Positions 9,533-16,776 of a DNA stretch of 64,000 bases are shown here, piece by piece; positions within the stretch are counted from its first letter, which is position 1; each line of letters begins with the position of its first letter. The DNA comes from an uncultured Desulfovibrio sp. (lineage in GTDB: Bacteria; Desulfobacterota; Desulfovibrionia; Desulfovibrionales; Desulfovibrionaceae). The position numbers and the translations under genes are program-made. A model generated the notes under the pieces. The model did no database searches. It had not been told where the DNA came from and saw only the letters and a list, made by a program, of their open reading frames with translations. The stretch spans positions 1 through 64,000 of the forward strand of contig CAJXRQ010000004.1 in the NCBI GenBank assembly GCA_913060505.1, read 5' to 3'.

Positions 9533-11358
9533 GCGTACACCTCTTGAAGATTATCCAAAGCGGAAAGATCCATATTCTTGCCGATGGCAACGAGGAAGTA
9601 TTCGTCTTCAAACGAGTCTCCGAGCCTTGAAAGTTCATACCTCCCGGCCACGTATTGCACAACCTCGGCCTCTTCGGTCCCGGCAATTCCGACAATGCCC
9701 TTGAGCCGGAAGACCTCCGGGGGGAGGTTTTTCAATGTCCGGATAAGGTTTTCACGGCTCAAGGGCGAGGTAAAGGCAAAGCGTCTGGACGTGTATCCTT
9801 CCATGGTATGGTCGTGGTGCGGCGCTTTTGGAGGTGACGGAAGGAGGCCAGGGATGCTTTGCTTGAGGGTGTCGGTGTCGTAAAGCAGGCCAGGCTTGGC
9901 ATTGCCATACTCCGTCTGGATCAAGGCTGCCCGTTTGTTCAGTTGGCGAAGTTTTGCGGTTACTTCGTCGAGTTCTGCTTTTGAGGTGAGGTCGCACTTG
10001 TTGAGAAGAATGGTATCTGCCGCCCGAACCTGATCGCGTGCAATGTCGCTTTGGGAGAGCAGGTTCAGAGCATTGGGCGCATCGACGAGTGTCGTGATGG
10101 ATTCCAGTCGTACCAACGGACGCAGTTTGTCCAGTTCTTGCAAAATATTGAAAGGATTGGCCAGACCAGTTGTTTCCAGAACGATGACTTTTGGATTGAA
10201 TCGTGCCCGAAGTTGTTCAACTCCGCGAGAGATGCTTCCGGCCAGAGTGCAGCATACGCAGCCCTCGTCAAGTTCGACGATGGAGTCGTCACCTTCCAGC
10301 AATTTTCCGTCTACACCGGTTTGGCCTACCTCGTTTTGAATGATGGCCACCAGTTCGTCTCGGGATGCATGGTATTCCAGCAATTGGTTGAGAAAGGTGG
10401 TTTTGCCCGAGCCGAGGAAACCGCTCAGGACGATTAGCTTGGGGCGGGAGTCGAACGCATATGCATATTCTTCTTCCTTGCCCATGGCTGCGAGGTCGTG
10501 GGTTTTCCAAAGTACGGCTTGGGCTATGGATTCGGGCATAAGGTCTTTGCGGTCCGGGCCGCAGGAAATATCCGGTGCCGGGAAGGACCGGGGAAAAGCA
10601 AGCTCTCTGGCCGCCTTGCGATCTCCCCAGGCGAAGGTGTCGGTGATGGTTGTCACCTCCATATCCAGAAAACAGGGTTCTCCCTGTGCCGTATAACAGG
10701 AAGCCTCTCCGGGAGATAACCACTGACCATACCATGTGGTCGGAAGTTCCAAACTGTTGGTGACAGCTGCTCCCAATGCCAAAACGATGTCCAGGGCAAT
10801 AGCGTGTGCCGGGAAATCTTCCTCGGCTTCACCGGGGGAGATGACCCATTGGCCGGAAAGATCGGCTACACCATCCCGGGCAATGGTAATTTTGTGTTTG
10901 TCTGCCGCAAGACTCAATGCCAGTGCGTCTTCTGCAAAGTCGAGAGAAATTTTCAAAGATCCCATGCGGAATGGTGCTGCCCATGCTGTGTTGCCGGAAA
11001 AGCCGCGTATATTGCTCATATATTCGTCCTGGATTGCCGCAAGATTGGCGACAATGGACATGGTGTCCAACAGCTTTTCCTCCGGGGCAGGGAAGTAATA
11101 GATACCAATATCCGCATGGTGGCCCGTCTTGTCGCTCAGGCTGTTTTCGGTGCACAGCCCATAGACGCCGGGGCGTTTTTTGATTTTTGCGGTCCATCCT
11201 TGCGTGCCTTTGGCACATACGGACATGCCTTTCCAGCCAATGAGGCGTTTGAACGTTTCGTGTTGGGAGGCGGCGAGAATGCAGTTCATGAGCAGGTCCG
11301 GCATGTTGACCGGTTGGTCCTTGCGGCGTTGCTGAGGGAGGATCGCGGAAAGGTTCAT
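9529..11358 (-). CDS. COG0523 (CobW-like) G3E GTPase with large N-terminal domain
   Basis: A 609-residue protein in two parts. Residues 1 to about 305 match nothing I recognise. From about 308 it is a G3E GTPase: Walker A GFLGSGKTT (313-321), the metal-binding GCVCC motif (366-370; family consensus GCxCC), ETTGLANP and the NKCDL base-recognition motif, ending in a CobW C-terminal domain. COG0523 proteins insert or traffic metals (Zn, Co, Ni, Fe) into client enzymes. Most are 300-400 residues, so the N-terminal half is unusual. The ATG at 11358 follows a GGAAG site; an in-frame TTG lies 15 bp upstream. The gene lies 69 bp after the MBL gene with a GC-rich hairpin between, and its stop overlaps exbB. 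A role in metallating the exported MBL protein is an inference. Confidence 0.88.
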   Translation of the reverse strand: MNLSAILPQQRRKDQPVNMPDLLMNCILAASQHETFKRLIGWKGMSVCAKGTQGWTAKIKKRPGVYGLCTENSLSDKTGHHADIGIYYFPAPEEKLLDTMSIVANLAAIQDEYMSNIRGFSGNTAWAAPFRMGSLKISLDFAEDALALSLAADKHKITIARDGVADLSGQWVISPGEAEEDFPAHAIALDIVLALGAAVTNSLELPTTWYGQWLSPGEASCYTAQGEPCFLDMEVTTITDTFAWGDRKAARELAFPRSFPAPDISCGPDRKDLMPESIAQAVLWKTHDLAAMGKEEEYAYAFDSRPKLIVLSGFLGSGKTTFLNQLLEYHASRDELVAIIQNEVGQTGVDGKLLEGDDSIVELDEGCVCCTLAGSISRGVEQLRARFNPKVIVLETTGLANPFNILQELDKLRPLVRLESITTLVDAPNALNLLSQSDIARDQVRAADTILLNKCDLTSKAELDEVTAKLRQLNKRAALIQTEYGNAKPGLLYDTDTLKQSIPGLLPSPPKAPHHDHTMEGYTSRRFAFTSPLSRENLIRTLKNLPPEVFRLKGIVGIAGTEEAEVVQYVAGRYELSRLGDSFEDEYFLVAIGKNMDLSALDNLQEVYA

Positions 11359-11380
11359 ACTCTGTTCTTCCAAAGGATTG

Positions 11381-11406
11381 CCCGGCCCGTCTTTAGACGG
11401 GCCGGG
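11381..11406 (-). other. Intercistronic hairpin between the MBL and COG0523 genes
   Basis: An 11-bp perfect stem CCCGGCCCGTC / GACGGGCCGGG with a TTTA loop. On the minus strand it lacks an immediate T-run, so it is more likely an mRNA-stabilising or partial-attenuation element than a full stop. On the plus strand it is followed by GTTTTT, but no plus-strand gene precedes it. Confidence 0.6.
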
Positions 11407-11427
11407 GTTTTTAGCGTGAAGGGGTGG

Positions 11428-12597
11428 CTAACAGCCGAAGGTTATTTTATCTCCATTGCCCAGATAGTCCTTGGATGCGGATCGGAATCGCGCTGTGCCG
11501 CGAACAACGGGGTAACCTGACTCAATGAACTTTTTGGCAGTCAGGTGGCCGGTGCAATGGTTGCAGCCGATGCGTTCGAATCCCCATTGTCCCAAGGAGA
11601 TGACAAGGTCATCGTATTTGGGATCCCAGTCTTCGAAGGGGGAGATGTGCAGGCCGCCGTATATGCCATAGAACTTGTCGTTGTCATACTTCAGATTGGC
11701 ATAGGCGAAGTCCGCGAACTTCAGGATACCTTGATGGCAGCAACCGGAAATGAGCACAAGCCCCTTGTCCTTAATGTTGAAAGCCAATGAGGTCTCACCG
11801 AATACGCGGTTGATGATGGGCACGTCGAACTTGAGCAGGGCCATGCCGGGAATGATCGGTGTGACAGGCTTGTTCGCGATGGTCAGCTCACCCTTGTAGC
11901 CGGAATCCTTGATGTACTGAAGGCCTTCATCATAAAAGCCGTCGTGTACGTAGAGAGGAATACGGTTGTCGTACTTCATGGTCACGGGCAGGCCCCAGAA
12001 GTGGTCCCAATGCTCGTGGGAAATGAACAGCGCTTCGATTTCCTGATCGCGCAGCATCTGGTCGATGCCTTCTCGTTTGAAGCAATCGTTCATCCATTTG
12101 TATGACCAGCCGGTGTCCAGCAGGTATTTGTGCATGGTTCCGTCAAGCTCTTCCACCTCGATGAGGCAGGAGTATCCACCGGGGTTTTCCGGGTGGAGTG
12201 CCAGTTTTTTCTGGATTTCCCATGCTTTTTCAATGTCGTGGGGCAGCAGGTCTTTGATGGAGGAAATTCCGTCATCATAAGAACCTTGTGCTGATCCCTT
12301 GCCATTGGCGAACGGAGCCCAGTTCAATGTGTACTGGTTGACCAGCAACCCGCCAGCTTCATGGATGTCGCCGATCAGATGTGCGTTGTTGAACCAGCTT
12401 GTTTCCGAGATGTTGGTGACCCGGACGCTCCGGCAGGTACCGAAGTCATGCATCTTGCGTTCGGTTTTAGGCAGGCGTTCATATGCCCATGGGCTGTAGG
12501 AATACATCCCCATGCCCGCAAAGGCTCCGGCGACAAGGCCGGTTGCGGCGCCTTTCACGAAATCGCGTCTGCTTACGTTTTTGGTATCGTTACTCAT
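11428..12597 (-). CDS. Tat-exported metallo-beta-lactamase-fold hydrolase (COG1237-like)
   Basis: A 389-residue protein with a twin-arginine signal (SRRDFVKGAATGLVAGAFAG, residues 9-28), so it should be exported folded and with metal in place. The metallo-beta-lactamase site is present: HEHWDH (194-199), a later ISGCCHQG histidine, GGLHI and NHCTGH near the C terminus. This pattern is that of COG1237, whose archaeal members include a dihydropterin/aminobenzene-phosphate synthase; that activity should not be assumed here. The ATG follows an AAGGAGACAAAAT site. It lies 24 bp behind the unknown membrane protein gene and ahead of a COG0523 GTPase, so a periplasmic metalloenzyme working with a membrane partner is the simplest reading. 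Confidence 0.85.
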   Translation of the reverse strand: MSNDTKNVSRRDFVKGAATGLVAGAFAGMGMYSYSPWAYERLPKTERKMHDFGTCRSVRVTNISETSWFNNAHLIGDIHEAGGLLVNQYTLNWAPFANGKGSAQGSYDDGISSIKDLLPHDIEKAWEIQKKLALHPENPGGYSCLIEVEELDGTMHKYLLDTGWSYKWMNDCFKREGIDQMLRDQEIEALFISHEHWDHFWGLPVTMKYDNRIPLYVHDGFYDEGLQYIKDSGYKGELTIANKPVTPIIPGMALLKFDVPIINRVFGETSLAFNIKDKGLVLISGCCHQGILKFADFAYANLKYDNDKFYGIYGGLHISPFEDWDPKYDDLVISLGQWGFERIGCNHCTGHLTAKKFIESGYPVVRGTARFRSASKDYLGNGDKITFGC

Positions 12598-12621
12598 ATT
12601 TTGTCTCCTTGTTCCGGGCGC

Positions 12622-14025
12622 TTACTTGATAATAGTGAAGTTGGCGCCGATCCATGGCAGTAAGTAGATAACGGCCGTATAAAGAGCCAAGCCCACCAAC
12701 AAGCCGATGACCAGTCCCTTGGCGATACCCGGAGTCCATTTGACGTCGGAGGCCACGATTTCCTCATGTACTTCGGCGAGTTCTTCCTCTGTTTTGGGAA
12801 CGGCTTTCCAGCCCGGCCAGCCATCCATAAACCAGACGTTCATCAGGAAGATGTTGATGAGCCAAATCATGGGGATCATGGGGAACTGCTGAGGATGTGA
12901 AAATCCTTTCTGCGTTCCGAGGAACAGATGGGAAGTTTTGTAGTAAATCACGTAGACAACCACGGCCAGAAGCGCAGTCACGATGGTACGGATGCACACG
13001 TTGACGGGCCTGCTGAACTTGGTGGGCCAGTTGCCGCAGTAGAAGTTCAGATACAGGGTGGGCACAAGCCAGAAAATGGCCATTTCACCCACGTGCAGCC
13101 AGCGCCAGTCCGGAGCCATGAGGCGTCGGGTTCCGCGGATTGTCTGTCCCCATACGAGATCCTGTGCATAGAACAGGAAGAAGCAGAGGGCCAGGGCAAT
13201 GATGATAATGCCAAAGAAGGACGCGACACGGCGGAGTGTGTCGTGTTTGATAAGGTTGAAGGGATAACGTTCCCAAATGGTTTCAAATTGCCAGACCACG
13301 ACTGTGCAGCACATGATCCACGCGATGTGGAAGTTGCCGGAAACCGTATTGGCGAATTGTTCCCAGTAGGGAGGGCAGATGGCCGTGAATTTCTGCCAGG
13401 GATAGAACAGAATGGCCATATGCGAATGCATGGTTACGAAGTATACAACCATACTGAAGAAGAACGTTACCAGCACGATGGTAATCCCTCGAGCCGGTTG
13501 TCCGATTTTTTGCCATGGCGCATTTTCGCAGGCCACGACCCAACTGGGCGAGAGCCAGGAGGCGATGGCTGCGAACATCATGATGGCCTCTGCCGCGTAT
13601 TCGATGGAATAGAAGTCTGTTATCCCCATGGCTATGAGCCTGTCGGGATTGAAATAGGCGATGCCAAAGTTTCCAAGAATTTCGACAAAAAAACCTTTAA
13701 TCAAGAGAATCATGGCCGCCACACTCACAATTGTGAGCACCGCTCCTTTTATAAGCGGGTGTGTTTTGTTGAGCCATGTCCGTTTAAACGGCCAAAAATC
13801 GAAAATGTACGCGAGCCAGATGAAGATAATCAGCATCCAGCGGCAGACCATATAGCCCACGTAAGGAGTGTACATACGCATCAGGCCGCGGGGATCCTGA
13901 AAAATCCACCAAGTTAAATAGAAAAATGCCAGGATCAGGAAAGTGTTGATCAGCGCCGGAATGGGGCCGCTCCAGCGTTTGACCAGCTTTCGGCTCTCTA
14001 AGTAGCTGAAACTACTGGTGTCCAT
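12622..14025 (-). CDS. Polytopic membrane protein of unrecognised family
   Basis: A 467-residue protein with about 10-12 predicted membrane helices. I do not recognise the family. Several charged or polar residues fall in or beside hydrophobic stretches: YFVTMHSHMAILF, SGNFHIAWIMCC, VVVWQFETIWE and WLHVGEMAIFW. Membrane histidines next to acidic residues are compatible with metal or cofactor binding, but that is inference. Before the last two helices there is an acidic cytoplasmic-type loop (KTEEELAEVHEEIV). The ATG at 14025 is preferred because AAGGAG sits 8 nt ahead; an in-frame GTG at 14043 overlaps that site. It lies between the 81-aa gene and the Tat-exported hydrolase gene, and is probably co-transcribed with both. 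Confidence 0.85.
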   Translation of the reverse strand: MDTSSFSYLESRKLVKRWSGPIPALINTFLILAFFYLTWWIFQDPRGLMRMYTPYVGYMVCRWMLIIFIWLAYIFDFWPFKRTWLNKTHPLIKGAVLTIVSVAAMILLIKGFFVEILGNFGIAYFNPDRLIAMGITDFYSIEYAAEAIMMFAAIASWLSPSWVVACENAPWQKIGQPARGITIVLVTFFFSMVVYFVTMHSHMAILFYPWQKFTAICPPYWEQFANTVSGNFHIAWIMCCTVVVWQFETIWERYPFNLIKHDTLRRVASFFGIIIIALALCFFLFYAQDLVWGQTIRGTRRLMAPDWRWLHVGEMAIFWLVPTLYLNFYCGNWPTKFSRPVNVCIRTIVTALLAVVVYVIYYKTSHLFLGTQKGFSHPQQFPMIPMIWLINIFLMNVWFMDGWPGWKAVPKTEEELAEVHEEIVASDVKWTPGIAKGLVIGLLVGLALYTAVIYLLPWIGANFTIIK

Positions 14026-14064
14026 AGTTGTCGCTCCTTCCACAAGTTGCAGGCTCGAGGATGA

Positions 14065-14310
14065 TCAGGCCTCGGCGTCTGCATGCTCTTTCTTAGGTGT
14101 TGTCTGGGATGGCTTCGCGTCCGAAACCAGTGCTTCCAATTGCCCGGGTGTTACCGTTGCCGGGTCGATTCCCATGGCCATTGCTCGCAGGAAACACTCG
14201 TTTTCACTGAGGGGCTTCTGTTCAACCTCTCTGTTGGCGTCAAGTGCTTCCGGGGCTGATGACCGGTCCGAACCGGGAATGAACCGGCGGAAAAATGCTC
14301 TTCGTTCCAT
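14065..14310 (-). CDS. Small hydrophilic protein, 81 aa, in the GntR/MBL operon
   Basis: The protein begins MERRAFFRRF and ends in a charged tail (TPKKEHADAEA). The arginine-rich start resembles a twin-arginine motif, but no hydrophobic region follows, so it is probably cytoplasmic. A central LSENECFLRAMAMGIDPATV stretch may be a short helical domain. No family is recognised. Position supports a real gene: 24 bp after gntR and 39 bp before the membrane protein gene, same strand. It could be an accessory subunit of the membrane protein or an assembly factor; neither is shown. Confidence 0.65.
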   Translation of the reverse strand: MERRAFFRRFIPGSDRSSAPEALDANREVEQKPLSENECFLRAMAMGIDPATVTPGQLEALVSDAKPSQTTPKKEHADAEA

Positions 14311-14334
14311 TTGCCGTATGCCTTTCGACCTTTG

Positions 14335-15012
14335 TTACTCTTCTGGCAGTACCAATTTTGAAAATGCCTGTATGCTTTGTTCGGCCAGTTTCTCCGCTTC
14401 GCCGCAGTGGCCTGCCTTCAGGGCGTTGAACAGCTCCACGTGGTAGGCAAAGAGTGAATCAGCCTGGACTTCCGAGAGGCCGGTGCCTGAGTGTTCCAGA
14501 GTTTCGGCGGCAGCAAGAAGCTCCTTGAGCAGCAGGATGAGATAGTCGTTAGTCGATACCTCTGCCAGGATCAGAAAAAAGAAGACATATTCACGGCTGA
14601 TGGCGGCGATATCGAAATTGACAATGGACTTGCCGAGTTTTGCCGTGGACGATTCCAGCTTGTCGATGTCCGCTATGGTCACTCGGACTGATTCTGTCCG
14701 GGCCAGTTTCGGAGCCACAAAGGAGAGTGTTTCAAGCAACTGCCTGGTGGCTGCCGGGGAGTGTCTGTTGCGTAACATCTCCCAGTTTACGCGTCCTTCC
14801 TTGCTCTTCAGGTAACAGCCACTCTTTTGACGTATTTCCACGTATCCCATAGCTTCCAGGTTGCAGAGCACCTCTCGTATCGTGTTTCTGCTGGTGTCAA
14901 ACATGGCTGCCAGTCTGCGTTCTCCGGGGAGCCTGTCGCCTATGGCGAAGGAGCCTTGTTTGAACATGGCGGTAATTTTTCTGCAGAGCCGTGGGCGTTG
15001 TGTGTATGTCAT
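14335..15012 (-). CDS. GntR-family transcription regulator (FadR-type)
   Basis: A 225-residue regulator. The N-terminal winged helix-turn-helix is clear (FAIGDRLPGERRLAAMFDTSRNTIREVLCNLEAMGYVEIRQKSG, shown in parts at about residues 20-65), followed by an all-helical effector domain of FCD/FadR type. Such proteins usually repress and release DNA on binding an organic acid or acyl ligand. The start is uncertain: ATG at 15012 is used, but an in-frame GTG at 15027 lies nearer to the AAAGGA sequence. A TGGT-N3-ACCA palindrome (15016-15026) sits exactly at this start region, as expected for autorepression. It is the first gene of the operon leading into the MBL, COG0523 and ExbBD-TonB genes. Confidence 0.85.
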   Translation of the reverse strand: MTYTQRPRLCRKITAMFKQGSFAIGDRLPGERRLAAMFDTSRNTIREVLCNLEAMGYVEIRQKSGCYLKSKEGRVNWEMLRNRHSPAATRQLLETLSFVAPKLARTESVRVTIADIDKLESSTAKLGKSIVNFDIAAISREYVFFFLILAEVSTNDYLILLLKELLAAAETLEHSGTGLSEVQADSLFAYHVELFNALKAGHCGEAEKLAEQSIQAFSKLVLPEE

Positions 15013-15015
15013 TAT

Positions 15016-15026
15016 TGGTCCAACCA
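15016..15026. promoter_or_regulatory. Candidate GntR operator 1
   Basis: TGGTCCAACCA, an imperfect-centre palindrome of the TGGT-N3-ACCA form bound by FadR-type GntR proteins. It overlaps the gntR translation start. The 12-bp string GTGGTTGGACCA is shared exactly with operator 3. Confidence 0.55.
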
Positions 15027-15115
15027 CAGTCCTTTGACTTCAATGAAAAGGTTGATTTTTTGTTTTTTATGGAGTCAAAATTTGTAGGGCAAGGGGTTTG
15101 AGAAAAAAAGAACAT

Positions 15116-15134
15116 AAACTGGTTCTACCAGTTT
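15116..15134. promoter_or_regulatory. Candidate GntR operator 2, 19-bp palindrome
   Basis: AAACTGGT TCT ACCAGTTT is a perfect 8-bp inverted repeat around a 3-bp centre, strikingly like the FadR operator. It lies about 100 bp upstream of gntR. A weak sigma70-like pair (TTGCCC, 17 bp, TAAAAA on the minus strand) lies between it and gntR, so binding here could block or assist transcription of the operon. Confidence 0.6.
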
Positions 15135-15230
15135 GAAAAAGGGAAAAGCTAATCCGTGGTTGTATGGTAAAATATGCCATAAAAACAGTGTATTGGTTGG
15201 CGAATGCTTCATTGCTTTTGATGAAGAGAA

Positions 15231-15265
15231 AACTAGGGGCACACGCCTGTAACAAGCGTGTGCCC
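15231..15265 (-). terminator. Terminator of the PAS gene
   Basis: A 10-bp stem GGGCACACGC / GCGTGTGCCC with a 9-nt loop. On the minus strand it is followed by CTAGTTTTCTC, a weak T-tract. It separates the PAS gene from the gntR promoter region. Confidence 0.65.
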
Positions 15266-15283
15266 TTCTTTGCGTGAAGATCG

Positions 15284-15294
15284 TGGTTGGACCA
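15284..15294. promoter_or_regulatory. Candidate GntR operator 3
   Basis: TGGTTGGACCA, the same motif as operator 1 in opposite orientation, 3 bp beyond the stop of the PAS gene and about 270 bp upstream of gntR. Three sites in one 280-bp interval suggest cooperative binding or looping. Confidence 0.5.
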
Positions 15295-15296
15295 GT

Positions 15297-16574
15297 TTAT
15301 TTCTCGGATTTTCGACAGCGAGCCAGATTTTTGAGGAAATCAGGATAAAGGGATTTTAATGGGGCATCCGCGTCTGGGTCATAGCTTCCACCTGTGCTTG
15401 AGCAGAAGATGAGCACGTCCGTCAGGATTCCGTTTGTGAAGAAAGGATGGGCGTAATAGGATTGGATTCCACGAGGGATGAACAGCGCCCAGTCAATGGG
15501 TTTGATGCTTTTGGATGTTTCCATCACAACGTGGCGGTCCAGATTGAAGCGAACGATATTTTCGGCGATGGAACCTTCATAGGTATGAGTACGGTTTTCC
15601 GGGACGGTCTCAAAGGGGGCCCCAACACCGGTTACAGCCACCTTGTTTTTATCAATGAATATGCGTGAAAGCATCATGGCATTTGTCGGCGCCCCCTCGG
15701 GAAGGGCGTCCAGCATGGCTGTGAGCAGTTGCTTGACCGTTTTACATTTCCCCATGGCCGTACGAACGGCTTTGGCCGGAACCTTTTCATTGCCGCGCAC
15801 CGGGACACCCTTGCACGCCGAACAGTTATTACGGTGGACAAGCGTTACCCAAAGCAGATTTTGCTCATTGCGTGCAATGGCTTGGAACCTTGCAGTGCAC
15901 TGGTGTTTTCTGCCGAGGCTGTCCGCTATATTCAATTCCCCGGACCACGTGTTGGAAAAGATCAGCTTTTCATAGAGGTCGAACATCTTTTGGGCAGCGT
16001 TGTCGCCGAATAGCTGGTGAATATCCAGAGATGACATTTTTTTCTTGTCATATTGCAGCAGCTTCCGGGCCGCGGAATTGGCCATGTATACCGACCTGTC
16101 CGCAAAGCGTATGAGCAGGGCCGGGTCTTTCTGCAATTCGATTTTTGCAGAGAGTGGCGGACGGCCTTCCGAGGAAAGAACTGTTGAAACCTGTGGCGTG
16201 ATATCCATGAGCAAACCGATGGAACTGGTGGGATGTTCCGGGTCCGGCATGGCCATCATTTTGAACCATCCGTATGTTTGATCCTCCAGCCGCATACGGA
16301 ACATACAGGCGCATGCGTGGCGGTTTCTTATCTGCTGGTAGCAGGAATGAAAATTTTCGCGATCTTCGGGCTGGATCATGTGTTGCGCCAACTGTGGATT
16401 TTGCAGCACGGTCCTGGCCCGGTCGCTGAGGGATGGAATCGTATGGTTGTTCAGGAACGTTATTTCATTGCCCACAATATCTATTCGCCAAACAATGCCG
16501 GGCAGAAGGTCTAGATAGCCGGACAGACAGGAGTCTGTGGTGGGAGTATTTTGCTTGTTGCCGGTTTCAGGCAT
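15297..16574 (-). CDS. PAS-domain sensor protein without a recognisable output domain
   Basis: A 425-residue soluble protein. Two PAS-like domains are visible: one near the N terminus (LDLLPGIVWRIDIVGNEITFLNN, here in part) and one in the middle (LLIRFADRSVYMANSAARKLLQYD). The C-terminal third (FIDKNKVAVTGVGAPFETV ... PRGIQSYYAHPFF) looks like a GAF-type fold. No kinase, GGDEF, EAL, HTH or sigma54 module follows, so it probably signals by protein contact or is an orphan sensor. A CSACKG cysteine pair lies between domains. The start at 16574 has AAAGGA 8 nt ahead; the longer frame to 16646 has none. The gene is last in a possible CPBP - small ORF - PAS unit. Confidence 0.75.
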   Translation of the reverse strand: MPETGNKQNTPTTDSCLSGYLDLLPGIVWRIDIVGNEITFLNNHTIPSLSDRARTVLQNPQLAQHMIQPEDRENFHSCYQQIRNRHACACMFRMRLEDQTYGWFKMMAMPDPEHPTSSIGLLMDITPQVSTVLSSEGRPPLSAKIELQKDPALLIRFADRSVYMANSAARKLLQYDKKKMSSLDIHQLFGDNAAQKMFDLYEKLIFSNTWSGELNIADSLGRKHQCTARFQAIARNEQNLLWVTLVHRNNCSACKGVPVRGNEKVPAKAVRTAMGKCKTVKQLLTAMLDALPEGAPTNAMMLSRIFIDKNKVAVTGVGAPFETVPENRTHTYEGSIAENIVRFNLDRHVVMETSKSIKPIDWALFIPRGIQSYYAHPFFTNGILTDVLIFCSSTGGSYDPDADAPLKSLYPDFLKNLARCRKSEK

Positions 16575-16626
16575 TCTTGAGTCCTTTATTGGTCTTTTTT
16601 GTTGGCGGCGCAGAGGATGATATCGT

Positions 16627-16776
16627 TCAATCCCGTGCAATGGCAAATGGCTTCGGAGCAGCGGCTGTATTCACGCCTTTGAGGCAAATGCTTTCACAAG
16701 CTTTTCCTCTGCCGGAGCAGGCGCACCTTGTAGGCTCCTTGTGCATGAGTTGCAAGCCTTTTGGGTTGAAGGTCAT
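16627..16776 (-). CDS. Possible 49-aa cysteine-rich small protein
   Basis: The ATG overlaps the stop of the CPBP protease gene (ATGA), and the frame stays open for 49 codons, ending 53 bp before the PAS gene. The peptide holds four cysteines in a compact block (C18, C20, C27, C31: CACSGRGKACESIC) and ends KPFAIARD. The overlap and Cys spacing suggest a translationally coupled, possibly metal-binding small protein. Length is short enough that chance cannot be excluded, and I do not recognise it. Confidence 0.4.
   Translation of the reverse strand: MTFNPKGLQLMHKEPTRCACSGRGKACESICLKGVNTAAAPKPFAIARD

Noticed and set aside
15067-15255. A 62-codon minus-strand frame upstream of gntR
   Set aside because: It overlaps the operator/promoter region, has no ribosome site, and its translation looks random.
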